Shown here piece by piece: positions 34,747 to 43,928 of a stretch of DNA of 64,000 bases. The DNA is from Advenella sp048381675 (lineage in GTDB: Bacteria; Pseudomonadota; Gammaproteobacteria; Burkholderiales; Burkholderiaceae_B). The first letter of the stretch is position 1; each line of letters opens with the position of its first letter. Where the stretch lies: positions 260,686-324,685 of the forward strand of contig NZ_JBLWIS010000003.1 in the NCBI RefSeq assembly GCF_048381675.1, given 5' to 3'. The notes beneath the pieces are model-generated. The model did no database searches, had not been told where the DNA came from, and saw only the letters and a list, made by a program, of their open reading frames with translations. A program made the translations under genes and the position numbers.

Positions 34747-36789
34747 GTGCGAGTTCTTGATTTTGATATTTCCGATTGGTTCCTGCAAGAGGGGCCTTTT
34801 GCCGGTGCCATTCCGGGTTACAAGGTGCGTGATGCACAAATTCAGCTTGCGCAGGCTATTGATGACACCATACAGTCCAAATCGGTGTTGGTGGCTGAAG
34901 CCGGCACCGGTACCGGCAAAACCTGGGCTTATCTGGTGCCGGCGTTTTTATCAGGGGGCAAGGTTATTGTTTCTACCGGGACCCGCACCCTGCAAGACCA
35001 GCTGTACACCAAAGATGTGCCGCGCCTGAAAAAAGTCATGGCTGTGCCGGTGCATGTTGCCCTGCTCAAGGGACGCAGCAACTACGTCTGCCATTACCAT
35101 TTAAGCCGGATGGAGCAGGACGACCGCTCCCTGCGTTCAAAAGAGGAGGTGGTGCAGCTTCGGTATATCCGCCAGTTTGCCGACCGCAGCCATACGGGTG
35201 ATAAAACCGATTGCGCACAGGTTCCCGAAGATGCCGATATCTGGGGCCGGGCCACTTCCACCCGCGAGAACTGCCTGAACCAGGATTGTCCTTTCGTGAA
35301 AGACTGTTTCTTGCTGAAAGCAAGGCGCAATGCGCAGGAAGCCGATGTCGTGGTGATCAATCATGCATTGTTTTTTGCTGACCTGGTCTTAAAAGAAGAA
35401 GGCATTGCCGATTTGCTGCCTGCTGCTGATACGGTTATTTTTGATGAGGCGCACCAGTTGCCTGATGTGGCAACCCGCTTCATGGGTGATACCGTTTCCA
35501 CTTCGCAAATCATGGATTTCCTGAAAACCACCGAAGTGGCCTGCCTGGCCCAGGCGCGAGATTCGGCGCGTTGGAGCGAGGCGTGCAAGAAAGTTGAATA
35601 TTACGTAAAAGATTTGCGCCTCGTGGCTGCCGGTATCGATAAAATGCCCGGTAAAAGGGCAGCCTATGAGCAAATTCCCGAGCCGGAAAAGTTCAATGAA
35701 ACCCTTGCCAATATGGAAGAGGAACTGGACAAGCTGGTTCGCATGCTGGTAGCGGTACAAGAGCGGCATCCCGACTTGATGGCCGCTGCTAAGAGTGGTG
35801 CGGAACTCAGGGCTAAAATTTACCGATGGACCCATGCCGCCTTACCCGAGCTGGATGCTGAACCTGTCCAGGAAGATGAAGAAGCAGCCACTGCACCGCA
35901 AAAAAAACGCCAGCAGGAAGTTCTGGTGCGATGGGTGGAGTTTGGCCTGCATCACTTGCGACTGAATTCGGCCCCTTTGTCGGTACATACCTTTGCCCGC
36001 TATAAGAAACCCGACCAGGCCTGGGTTTTTACTTCGGCCACACTTTCCGTATACAAAGACTTTTCCCATTTCACGCGTCAACTGGGTTTGTATAATGCCC
36101 GCACCGAGCGCTGGGAATCCCCCTTTAATTACAAAGACAAGGCATTGCTGTATGTGCCCAATCATTTGCCAGAAACCCAGTCCCCTGAATTTGCCCAGGC
36201 TTTTGTCGATACATTGCTGCCCCTGATCAAGGCCACGCCTGGCGGTGTACTGGTTTTATGCACCACCCTCAGGGCAGTGGATTATTTTGCCCATCTGCTG
36301 ATCAAGGCTTTTGACAAGGAAGATATTGACCGTCCTGTGATGCGCCAAGGGGAAAGCACCCGCGGGCAACTTATCCAGCGATTCAGGCAGCATGCCAATG
36401 CCGTGCTGGTTGGTAGTGCCAGTTTTTGGGAAGGCGTGGATTTTCCGGGTGATATCCTCACTTTGGTGGCCATTGACAAACTTCCTTTTGCGCCACCGGA
36501 TGATCCGGTTCTGGAAGCCCGGATCAAGGCCTGTCGCCAGGAAGGCGGTAATCCTTTCTTTGAATATCAAATTCCCGGTGCTGCCATTGCCCTCAAACAG
36601 GGGGCCGGGCGCCTGATCCGCACGGAAAGTGACTGGGGGGTATTAATGGTGGGAGACCGAAGGCTGGTTGAAAAGCCTTATGGAAAATTGCTTTGGCGGG
36701 GCTTGCCTTCTTTTAGCCGTACCCGCTATTTGGAAGAAGCGGTTGAGTTTTTTGCCAAGCCCGAACCACAGGCTGACGAGACTCAGTAA
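34747..36789 (+). CDS. XPD-family ATP-dependent helicase (DinG/YoaA type)
   Basis: This roughly 680-residue superfamily 2 helicase has Walker A AEAGTGTGKTW near 55, the DEAH box VIFDEAHQLP near 230, and cysteines spaced for an iron-sulfur cluster (YVCHYH, then DCAQ and ENCLNQDCPFVKDC, about 114-190). The C-terminal motor half includes GSASFWEGVDFPGDIL near 558 and QGAGRLIRTESDWGV near 618. It probably unwinds damaged or forked DNA. No ATG is available: GTG 34747 (GGAAAG 3 nt upstream) or TTG 34732 are the candidate starts. It ends near a bidirectional terminator. Confidence 0.88.
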   Translation: MRVLDFDISDWFLQEGPFAGAIPGYKVRDAQIQLAQAIDDTIQSKSVLVAEAGTGTGKTWAYLVPAFLSGGKVIVSTGTRTLQDQLYTKDVPRLKKVMAVPVHVALLKGRSNYVCHYHLSRMEQDDRSLRSKEEVVQLRYIRQFADRSHTGDKTDCAQVPEDADIWGRATSTRENCLNQDCPFVKDCFLLKARRNAQEADVVVINHALFFADLVLKEEGIADLLPAADTVIFDEAHQLPDVATRFMGDTVSTSQIMDFLKTTEVACLAQARDSARWSEACKKVEYYVKDLRLVAAGIDKMPGKRAAYEQIPEPEKFNETLANMEEELDKLVRMLVAVQERHPDLMAAAKSGAELRAKIYRWTHAALPELDAEPVQEDEEAATAPQKKRQQEVLVRWVEFGLHHLRLNSAPLSVHTFARYKKPDQAWVFTSATLSVYKDFSHFTRQLGLYNARTERWESPFNYKDKALLYVPNHLPETQSPEFAQAFVDTLLPLIKATPGGVLVLCTTLRAVDYFAHLLIKAFDKEDIDRPVMRQGESTRGQLIQRFRQHANAVLVGSASFWEGVDFPGDILTLVAIDKLPFAPPDDPVLEARIKACRQEGGNPFFEYQIPGAAIALKQGAGRLIRTESDWGVLMVGDRRLVEKPYGKLLWRGLPSFSRTRYLEEAVEFFAKPEPQADETQ

Positions 36790-36845
36790 ACCTGAAAGGC
36801 CTCCTCTGGGGGTCGAGTATCAAACAGCTTACGCCTTCAAGTGAT

Positions 36846-36893
36846 GAAAAACCCCGGCAAGCTGGCTCTTAAGCCGCTTTGCCGGGGTTTTTT
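36846..36893. terminator. bidirectional terminator between the helicase gene and bamD
   Basis: AAAAACCCCGGCAA / TTGCCGGGGTTTTT forms a long stem with A and T runs at its ends. It can serve both convergent genes. Confidence 0.9.
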
Positions 36894-36927
36894 AAACCTG
36901 GTTAGGTTTTTGTGTAGCGTTGTGATT

Positions 36928-37755
36928 TTAGTTGTTAAACCATGAAGCGGGTTTGAACATGTCGGACCAGTGCTTGTCGCCATCAAGGCCTTGGGCAATA
37001 TATTTGCTGTTGGGGAAGTTCTGGTCAAGAACGCGCTTGGCGTCGTTAGCCTGTTCATTCATGCCCAGCTTTTCATAAGACATCATCATGATGTACAGGG
37101 CGCGCTCGGCAGCCTGTACGCCCGAGAAGTCACGAATGACTGCCTGGCTGCGGTTGATGGCGGCTACATAGGCATCCCGTTTGTAGTAGTATTCGGCAAT
37201 GTTAACTTCGTTTTCTGCAATCGTGCTAACCAGCCAGGTAAGGCGGGAACGCGCATCATGGGCATAACGGCTGTCGGGGAATCGGGTGACCAGTTCATTG
37301 AATGCCTGGTAGGACTGGCGCAGGCCTTTAGGGTCACGTTCGCTGGGGTCCTGACCGGTATAGCTGCTTAGGAAGGCGCTTGGAGGTGTAAAGGTAACCA
37401 GGCCTTTAAGGTAAAGCATGTAATCGGTACCTGGGTGGTTGGGGTACAATGCCAGGAATCGGTTAATGGCTGCCGTTGCCTGTTCGGGTTCGTCATCTTT
37501 CCAGTAAACATAGGCCTGGTCAATAAGTGCCTGTTGGGCCTGGCTGCTATAAGGGAAGCGGGTTTCTACAGCTTTCAGGTTTTGGCTGGCACCTTTCCAT
37601 TCAGAAGCACGGACGTTCTCACGGGCTTCCTGGTAAAGCTGGTCTGCTGTCCAACCTTGTGTTTTGTCTTCCTGGCTCTTGAACACACCACTGCACCCGG
37701 CAACGGCCACGGAACACAGCACCAATAATGAGTGACGAATAATACTTTTTTGCAT
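36928..37755 (-). CDS. bamD: outer membrane assembly lipoprotein BamD
   Basis: This 275-residue lipoprotein of the BAM complex, formerly ComL, helps insert beta-barrel proteins into the outer membrane. The lipobox VAVAGC places the lipidated Cys at 21. The mature part is made of TPR-like helical repeats (LYQEARENVRASEWKGASQNLKAVETRFPYS near 40, and YAHDARSRLTWL near 165). It is divergent from rluD, with an 85-nt shared control region, the arrangement normal for Betaproteobacteria. Confidence 0.96.
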   Translation of the reverse strand: MQKSIIRHSLLVLCSVAVAGCSGVFKSQEDKTQGWTADQLYQEARENVRASEWKGASQNLKAVETRFPYSSQAQQALIDQAYVYWKDDEPEQATAAINRFLALYPNHPGTDYMLYLKGLVTFTPPSAFLSSYTGQDPSERDPKGLRQSYQAFNELVTRFPDSRYAHDARSRLTWLVSTIAENEVNIAEYYYKRDAYVAAINRSQAVIRDFSGVQAAERALYIMMMSYEKLGMNEQANDAKRVLDQNFPNSKYIAQGLDGDKHWSDMFKPASWFNN

Positions 37756-37840
37756 AATTAGATGGGTTACAGTAAGTTAAAGGCCAAAACGGTTCACACA
37801 ATGTTAGCATTGCGACTCAACATTATATGATTATTAATCC

Positions 37841-38812
37841 ATGTCTGATACTACAATTTCCCAACAAGATGAATTTATTGACACAGAACCACGGATTTTC
37901 AGGGTTCCGGTTTCAGTAAAGGGTGATCGCCTTGATAAGATATTGGCGCAATTAATTCCCGAGCATTCAAGAAGCCGGTTGCAATCCTGGATAGAAACAG
38001 GGTGTGTAACGGTCAATGAAAAACCGGGTAAAGTCAGGCAAATTGTGGGACCCAGCGATATTATTACCGTTTGGGAGCCGATTGCCGAAGAAAGCCTTGC
38101 GTTCACCCCAGAGCCCGTTGAATTTACGGTTTTGGGTGAAAGCAGCCAGTGGCTGGTGGTTGAAAAACCGGCGGGCCTGGTTACCCATCCGGGGGCCGGT
38201 AATTGGCACGGTACCCTGCTCAATGGCCTGCTGTACCGTTTTCCGGAATTGGCTCATGTGCCACGGGCGGGTATTGTTCATCGGCTAGATAAAGATACTT
38301 CCGGTCTTCTGGTGGTGGCCCGTACCGAACAGGCGCAGACGCATCTGGTCCGGCAATTGCAGGCCCGTACGGTGGGCCGCGAATATGTTGCCCTGGTAAT
38401 GGGGCAGGCCAAGCCCCAGGGATTGATAGACGCCCCGATTGGCCGTGACCGGAAAGTGCCGGTCCGGATGTCTGTTGATCGTCCGGTTGCCCCCAAAGAG
38501 GCCCGTACCCATTACACTTTGCTGGCCTCGGGCAGGGTGCAGGACAAGGCGGTGTCAATGGTGCGTTGTAAACTGGAAACCGGGCGCACGCATCAGATCA
38601 GGGTGCATCTATCCAGTATCGGGCATCCGCTTCTGGGCGATGAATTGTATGGTGGCAAGCCCTTGGCGGGGGCGCAGCGCCAAATGCTGCATGCGCGTCG
38701 CCTCCAATTCATCGATCCGGAAACCGAATCTCTTTGCGAGTTTGAGTCCGGACTGGCTGAAGACATGCAGCAGGTTATTGCAGCTATTCAATGGGAAGAA
38801 GCACTTCAATGA
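37841..38812 (+). CDS. rluD: 23S rRNA pseudouridine(1911/1915/1917) synthase
   Basis: This 323-residue RluA-family pseudouridine synthase has an N-terminal S4 RNA-binding domain (about 26-80) and a catalytic domain with Asp150 in the signature GIVHRLDKDTSGLLVVAR. The RNA-binding motif LETGRTHQIRVHL is near 246. It modifies helix 69 of 23S rRNA. Its stop codon overlaps the pgeF start (ATGA). Confidence 0.94.
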   Translation: MSDTTISQQDEFIDTEPRIFRVPVSVKGDRLDKILAQLIPEHSRSRLQSWIETGCVTVNEKPGKVRQIVGPSDIITVWEPIAEESLAFTPEPVEFTVLGESSQWLVVEKPAGLVTHPGAGNWHGTLLNGLLYRFPELAHVPRAGIVHRLDKDTSGLLVVARTEQAQTHLVRQLQARTVGREYVALVMGQAKPQGLIDAPIGRDRKVPVRMSVDRPVAPKEARTHYTLLASGRVQDKAVSMVRCKLETGRTHQIRVHLSSIGHPLLGDELYGGKPLAGAQRQMLHARRLQFIDPETESLCEFESGLAEDMQQVIAAIQWEEALQ

Positions 38813-39609
38813 CGATTACACAAACTGATAATGATAATCTCGGTGCAAGCTGGAAAAATCTCCATACCGTAACAGGCAAACCGTGGCCCGGCGTGCAGTA
38901 TTTTTGTACTACCCGGCAGGGTGGCCAGAGCCTGCCCCCCTATGATTCCATGAATATGGGCTTGCATACGGGCGATGATCCGGTTGCCGTTGGGCAAAAC
39001 CGGGCCAGGCTACAGCGCCTGTTGCCGGGACCAGTGGTATGGCTTGAACAGGTGCATGGTACTGATGTCCATGATGTCGACCAGGCTGGTGAAAATGCGT
39101 TCCCTGTTACGGCAGATGCAGCGGTCACCACGCAAACCAACAAGGTGCTGGCCATCATGACGGCGGATTGCTTGCCGGTTGTCTTGGCTTCTGAGAACGG
39201 TGAGGTGATTGGGGCAGCGCATGCTGGCTGGCGAGGCTTGTTAAATGGCGTGCTTGAAAACACCCTGGGCAAGATGCGATGCAAAACCCGGGAGAGTAAT
39301 TTTCGGGCATGGATTGGTCCAGCCATCGGATTTGAGGCTTTTGAGGTAGGGCAAGAAGTTTATGACGCTTTTATGAATAATGATGAAAATCAGGCGTTGT
39401 ATTTTCGGTCACATCCCCATCATCCGGGAAAATGGCTGGCTGATTTATCGGCACTTGCAGTTTACCGCCTGCAAAAAAATGGCGTAAATGTTGTTGAGGA
39501 AAGCGAATTATGTACATTCATGAATCATGATCGTTTTTTTTCCTATCGCAGGCAAAACCGTACAGGCCGCATGGTAACTGTTGCGTGGAAGATAAAACTA
39601 CCTGCATAA
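38809..39609 (+). CDS. pgeF: peptidoglycan editing factor PgeF (YfiH, laccase-domain family)
   Basis: This 266-residue YfiH/DUF152 protein has metal-binding residues His83, Cys121 and His138 in VHGTDV, MTADCLPVV and AAHAGWRG. The family removes wrongly incorporated L-Ser from peptidoglycan precursors, and some members also act on purine nucleosides. The ATG at 38809 overlaps the rluD stop codon. RluD-PgeF pairing is widespread in Proteobacteria. Confidence 0.92.
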   Translation: MTITQTDNDNLGASWKNLHTVTGKPWPGVQYFCTTRQGGQSLPPYDSMNMGLHTGDDPVAVGQNRARLQRLLPGPVVWLEQVHGTDVHDVDQAGENAFPVTADAAVTTQTNKVLAIMTADCLPVVLASENGEVIGAAHAGWRGLLNGVLENTLGKMRCKTRESNFRAWIGPAIGFEAFEVGQEVYDAFMNNDENQALYFRSHPHHPGKWLADLSALAVYRLQKNGVNVVEESELCTFMNHDRFFSYRRQNRTGRMVTVAWKIKLPA

Positions 39610-39637
39610 GTCTTGGCCCGGACAAGCTTATCTTTTA

Positions 39638-39655
39638 CAAAGTTGAATAACTTTG
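39638..39655. promoter_or_regulatory. inverted repeat upstream of phaC
   Basis: The perfect 7-bp dyad CAAAGTT-N4-AACTTTG lies about 80 nt before the phaC start. It could be an operator, or a weak terminator for pgeF (it lacks a T-run). No regulator is assigned. Confidence 0.3.
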
Positions 39656-39735
39656 AGTATTCCTTTATCGTAAAGGTACTAGCGTATAAGCAAATGTTGT
39701 AACGCTTTTCGGGATTACAAAAGGGGCAAAAAATA

Positions 39736-41370
39736 ATGAAGTATGACCAGTTTACGAAAACCATGCCGTGGATGATGCCAATGGTTAATCCGGAGCAAAT
39801 CCGGCACTTGCAAACAGAGTTCACTGAAAACTTCAGGCAACTTATGATGCAGGCCACCCAAGGAAATCTGCCCGCGATGAAAGACCGTCGTTTCAGCAGC
39901 GAGGCCTGGCAGCATAATCCACAATTTTCTGCACTGGCCCATCTTTACCTGCTTTCAGCCCAAACCATGAATAAATGGGTTGATCAACTTGAAATCCCCG
40001 AGTCCAACCGGGAGCGCCTGAAATTTTCGGTAACCCAATGGCTGGATGCATTTGCTCCCTCCAATTTTTTTGCCCTTAACCCTGATGCCCTGAAAGCCTT
40101 TCAGGAAAGCCAGGGTGAGTCCTTGCAAAAAGGCATGGCCAACCTGATGCATGACATGCAAAAAGGACGCATTTCCCAAACCGACGAAACGGTTTTTGAA
40201 GTGGGCCGTAACCTGGCGATTACCGAAGGTTCAGTGGTATTTGAAAACCCGTACTTTCAGCTTATCCAATACAAACCACAAACTCCTACGGTGCATGAAA
40301 AACCATTGTTAATGGTGCCGCCCTGCATCAATAAATATTACATTCTCGACTTGCAGCCCGAAAATTCCCTGGTGGCATACACGGTTGCCCAGGGCCATAG
40401 TGTTTTCCTGGTATCCTGGCGCAACCCTCTGCCTGAGGATGACGATGGCATTCAGCAGGCCACTTGGGAGGATTACATTGAAAATGGCGTGTTAAAGGCC
40501 ATTTCGGTGGTGGCCGAAATTTCAGGGCAGGACAAAATTAACGCGCTGGGTTTTTGCGTTGGCGGAACAATGCTGGCATGTGCCTTGGCCGTGGCCCGCA
40601 AAAGGGGCCAGGATCCGGTGGCAGCATTAACCCTATTAACCACGTTCCTGGATTTTGAAAATACCGGCATCATGGATGTGTTTGTCGATGAGGCGCATGC
40701 ATCCATTCGTGAACAGCAATTGGGGCAGGGTGGTTTGCTTTCAGCGGCAGAGTTGGGTACCACCTTTTCATTTTTGCGTCCCAACGAACTGGTCTGGAAT
40801 TATGTGGTCAACAATTACCTGAAAGGGCAATCACCTACTGCATTTGATTTGCTGTACTGGAACTCAGATGGTACCAATCTGCCGGGGCCTTTCTTTACCT
40901 GGTATTTCCGTAATACCTACCTGGAAAATAATCTTAAAAAGCCCAATTACCTCAGTATTTCAGGCACGCCCGTAGATTTGGGCCTATTGGACATGCCTGC
41001 CTATGTGTATGCCTCAAAAGAGGATCATATCGTGCCATGGGATTCTGCTTACGCTTCCATGCATATCCTTCAGGGCCCTAAACGGTTTGTATTGGGGGCA
41101 TCCGGACATATTGCCGGGGTTATCAATCCGCCAGCTAAAAACAAGCGCAATTATTGGGTTTCGAATACGCAGGCAGAGCAGGGGTTTCCGGTTAGCAGCG
41201 AATGGTTTGACAACACCACCCAGGTACAAGGCAGCTGGTGGCCAGATTGGTCTGAATGGCTGGCTTCGCATGCCGGTAAAAAAGTGCGGGCACGGAAAAC
41301 GCCAGGCAATGGGAATTACCCTGAGATAGAGGCTGCCCCCGGCAAGTATGTCAAAGTTAAGGCAGTATAG
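39736..41370 (+). CDS. phaC: class I poly(3-hydroxyalkanoate) synthase
   Basis: This 544-residue polymerase forms polyhydroxybutyrate from (R)-3-hydroxyacyl-CoA. The catalytic triad is visible: Cys274 in the lipase-like box GFCVGG, Asp430 in KEDHIVPW and His458 in GASGHIAG. The N-terminal about 160 residues match the PhaC N domain. At 544 residues it is slightly shorter than the well-known Cupriavidus enzyme. It is followed by phaB and phaR; no phaA thiolase is adjacent, so acetoacetyl-CoA must be supplied from elsewhere. Confidence 0.96.
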   Translation: MKYDQFTKTMPWMMPMVNPEQIRHLQTEFTENFRQLMMQATQGNLPAMKDRRFSSEAWQHNPQFSALAHLYLLSAQTMNKWVDQLEIPESNRERLKFSVTQWLDAFAPSNFFALNPDALKAFQESQGESLQKGMANLMHDMQKGRISQTDETVFEVGRNLAITEGSVVFENPYFQLIQYKPQTPTVHEKPLLMVPPCINKYYILDLQPENSLVAYTVAQGHSVFLVSWRNPLPEDDDGIQQATWEDYIENGVLKAISVVAEISGQDKINALGFCVGGTMLACALAVARKRGQDPVAALTLLTTFLDFENTGIMDVFVDEAHASIREQQLGQGGLLSAAELGTTFSFLRPNELVWNYVVNNYLKGQSPTAFDLLYWNSDGTNLPGPFFTWYFRNTYLENNLKKPNYLSISGTPVDLGLLDMPAYVYASKEDHIVPWDSAYASMHILQGPKRFVLGASGHIAGVINPPAKNKRNYWVSNTQAEQGFPVSSEWFDNTTQVQGSWWPDWSEWLASHAGKKVRARKTPGNGNYPEIEAAPGKYVKVKAV

Positions 41371-41412
41371 TATTAGTATTTGTAAATGAGTAAATAAATA
41401 TCCGGAGATTTT

Positions 41413-42150
41413 ATGAGTCAGAAAATTGCATATGTAACAGGTGGTATGGGTGGTATAGGAACGTCTATTTGCCAGCGGTTGCACAAGGATGGTTTCAAGG
41501 TCATTGCCGGTTGCGGACCTAACCGTAATGCGCAAAAGTGGCTCGATGAGCAAGCTGCCCTTGGGTATAAGTTTTATGCTTCGGCAGGTAACGTTGCCGA
41601 TTGGGACTCTACCGTTGCCGCCTTTGACAAAGTGAAAAAAGAGCATGGTCCCGTTGATGTGCTGGTGAATAACGCCGGCATTACCCGTGATGGCGTTTTT
41701 CGTAAAATGAGCCTTGAAGACTGGAAAATGGTGATGGACACCAACCTTAACAGCCTGTTCAACGTTACCAAACAGGTAATCGAGCACATGTATGAAAAAC
41801 GTTGGGGCCGTATTATCAATATCAGTTCTGTTAACGGTCAAAAAGGCCAGTTCGGCCAAACCAACTATTCTACGGCCAAGGCGGGTATTCATGGTTTTAC
41901 CATGGCACTTGCCCAGGAAGTGGCCAGCCGTGGTGTGACGGTAAATACCGTTTCTCCTGGTTATATTGGCACGGAAATGGTTCAGGCCATTCGCCCTGAA
42001 GTCCTGGAACAAATTGTGGGTACCATTCCCGTTCGCCGTTTGGGCACGCCTGAAGAAATCGCCTCAATGGTGGCATGGCTGGCTTCCGAAGATGCCGGTT
42101 TTAGCACAGGTGCGGATTTCTCGGTAAATGGTGGCTTGCATATGGGGTAA
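41413..42150 (+). CDS. phaB: acetoacetyl-CoA reductase
   Basis: This 245-residue short-chain dehydrogenase reduces acetoacetyl-CoA to (R)-3-hydroxybutyryl-CoA with NADPH. It has the cofactor motif GGMGGIG (10-16), NNAG at 86-89, and the catalytic Ser/Tyr152/Lys156 in NISSVNGQKGQFGQTNYSTAK. The sequence QFGQTNYSTAKAG is diagnostic of PhaB. It starts 42 nt after phaC with a CGGAGA ribosome site. Confidence 0.96.
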   Translation: MSQKIAYVTGGMGGIGTSICQRLHKDGFKVIAGCGPNRNAQKWLDEQAALGYKFYASAGNVADWDSTVAAFDKVKKEHGPVDVLVNNAGITRDGVFRKMSLEDWKMVMDTNLNSLFNVTKQVIEHMYEKRWGRIINISSVNGQKGQFGQTNYSTAKAGIHGFTMALAQEVASRGVTVNTVSPGYIGTEMVQAIRPEVLEQIVGTIPVRRLGTPEEIASMVAWLASEDAGFSTGADFSVNGGLHMG

Positions 42151-42156
42151 TTCCTT

Positions 42157-42190
42157 GCCCCACCTTTACGGGTGGGGTTCTACATTTTAA
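42157..42190 (+). terminator. hairpin after phaB
   Basis: CCCCACC / GGTGGGG forms a 7-bp GC stem followed by TTCTACATTTT. The T-tract is imperfect, so read-through into phaR is likely. Confidence 0.5.
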
Positions 42191-42207
42191 TATATGAATA
42201 AATTAAT

Positions 42208-42768
42208 ATGATAAATTCACCAGAAACCGGGCAAACACGTATTATTAAAAAATACCCCAACCGCCGGCTTTATGATACCGAATCTAGTACCTATATTACG
42301 TTGGCAGATGTCAGGAAACTGGTGCTTGATAACGTCAAGTTTCAGGTGCTTGATGCCAAAACCAGTGAAGATCTTACCCGAAGCATTTTGCTGCAAATCA
42401 TTCTTGAGCTGGAAGGGGGCGGCGTACCCATGTTCAGTTCCACCATGCTCGAGCACATTATTCGTTTCTATGGCAATGCCATGCAGGGGGTAATGGGTTC
42501 CTATCTGGAAAAAAACATGCAGGCGTTTGTTGATATCCAGGAACGTCTGGCTGATCAATCCAAGAGCATGTATGGTTCCCAGTTCAGTCCCGATGCTTGG
42601 GCACAATTCATGAATATACAGGCTCCGGTATTGAATAATGCCATGAGCAATTATGTGGAACAGTCCAAAAACCTGTTTGTCCAAATGCAAGAGCAAATGC
42701 AAAACCAGACACAAAACATGTTTGGTGCCTTTCCCTTTGTAACGCCACAAGATAAAGACAAGAAATAA
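42208..42768 (+). CDS. phaR: polyhydroxyalkanoate synthesis regulator PhaR
   Basis: This 186-residue PhaR has the highly conserved N-terminal DNA-binding domain (RIIKKYPNRRLYDTESSTYIT near residue 11, followed by the PHB accumulation regulatory domain to about 115) and a Gln/Met-rich C-terminal tail that senses polymer granules. PhaR represses phasin and its own gene until PHB appears. No phasin gene is present in this window. Confidence 0.95.
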   Translation: MINSPETGQTRIIKKYPNRRLYDTESSTYITLADVRKLVLDNVKFQVLDAKTSEDLTRSILLQIILELEGGGVPMFSSTMLEHIIRFYGNAMQGVMGSYLEKNMQAFVDIQERLADQSKSMYGSQFSPDAWAQFMNIQAPVLNNAMSNYVEQSKNLFVQMQEQMQNQTQNMFGAFPFVTPQDKDKK

Positions 42769-42790
42769 GGGAAGCAATACCCTGATTCAT

Positions 42791-43927
42791 TTAACCGGTG
42801 TGCCTGAATGGGGAGTGTGTTGCCAGCATGTCAACATATTTCCCGACCTGGCGGCTTTCATGATCCAGAAATTCTTCAATCGCAGCCGCAAAATCTTTTC
42901 TGGCAATCCAGTGTGCCGAATAGGTGGTTATAGGCAGTAAACCGCGTGCCAGCTTATGTTCTCCTTGGGCACCACCTTCAAAATAACGGAATTTATTTGC
43001 AATGCAAAACTCAATGCTTTGCATATAACAGGTTTCAAAATGCAGGCCGGGGATAAATTCGTGTGCTCCCCAATAGCGCCCATAAACGGTATCATCACCT
43101 ACAATATTCAGGGCACTGGCAATCGGCTGATTATTTTTAAGCGCAAGAATCAATAAGATGTTTTCCGGGCATTTTTGCAGGTATGTCTGGAAAAACGCAT
43201 CATTCAGATAGGGTTCACGGCCACGCTCGTAATAAGTGTTTTGGTAGCAGGAAATAAAAAAACCAAGGGTTTCCGGGGTTATATCCTTGCCCCGCAAATG
43301 CCTGAAGCTGACACCGGCGGCCTGTACTTTTTTACGGTCCTGGCGGATTTTTTTGCGTTTGTCATAAGTGAGCTGTTTCAGGAAATCCTCAAAATTTTCA
43401 TAATTCTGGTTTTTCCAGTGAAACTGCACATCTTCCCGGATCATGTAGCCACATTCGCGCAGAATACGTAAATCTTCCTGGTTGGGGAACAGGACATGAA
43501 GGGAAGAAACTCCCATTTTTTTGGCTATTTCAATGGCTTGCTCGGCCAGGACCCGTTTGTGTAGCGGGTTGTTCGCCAGCAACCGGGGGCCGCTTACCGG
43601 TGTGAATGGAACGCTGCAAACCAGTTTGGGATAATACGGCAAACCGTGTCGTTCAAAGGCATTGGCCCAAGCCATATCAAAAACAAATTCGCCACGTGAA
43701 TGGGTTTTTAAATAAAGCGGCATTAGCCCCAAGGGGGTTTGCTGTTCGTCTTGCAGGTAAAGATATTGGGCATACCAGCCACAATCCGGGGTAACGCAGG
43801 CACTGGTGTGCAGCGTTTGCAGGAAATCGGGACTGATAAAAGGGTTTTTCTGGCAGAATGAATGCCAGGTATCCGCCTCAAGTTCTGGGGGTGAGTCTAG
43901 TATCGAAATCTGCAGTTTTTGGGACAT
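42791..43927 (-). CDS. FemAB/GNAT-like protein (DUF482, COG3146 family)
   Basis: This 378-residue protein belongs to the DUF482/'peptidoglycan biosynthesis/recognition' family, which has a FemAB-like tandem acyl-CoA N-acyltransferase fold. Recognisable segments are NPFISPDFLQTLHTS near 29, FAWANAFERHGLPYYPKLVCSVPFTPVSGPRLL-like sequence near 87-120, and YFEGGAQGEHKLARGLLP near 316. The substrate is unknown. Its start codon is separated from the divergent cobW-like start by a single base, and it has no obvious ribosome site. Confidence 0.85.
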   Translation of the reverse strand: MSQKLQISILDSPPELEADTWHSFCQKNPFISPDFLQTLHTSACVTPDCGWYAQYLYLQDEQQTPLGLMPLYLKTHSRGEFVFDMAWANAFERHGLPYYPKLVCSVPFTPVSGPRLLANNPLHKRVLAEQAIEIAKKMGVSSLHVLFPNQEDLRILRECGYMIREDVQFHWKNQNYENFEDFLKQLTYDKRKKIRQDRKKVQAAGVSFRHLRGKDITPETLGFFISCYQNTYYERGREPYLNDAFFQTYLQKCPENILLILALKNNQPIASALNIVGDDTVYGRYWGAHEFIPGLHFETCYMQSIEFCIANKFRYFEGGAQGEHKLARGLLPITTYSAHWIARKDFAAAIEEFLDHESRQVGKYVDMLATHSPFRHTG

Positions 43928-43928
43928 A

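Noticed and set aside
41014..42012. Long antisense frame (332 codons) across phaC and phaB
   Set aside because: It lies opposite two well-supported genes, crosses their junction and has no ribosome site or family motif. Other long antisense frames (7021-7731, 19212-19934, 23126-23851, 52653-53471) were rejected for the same reasons.
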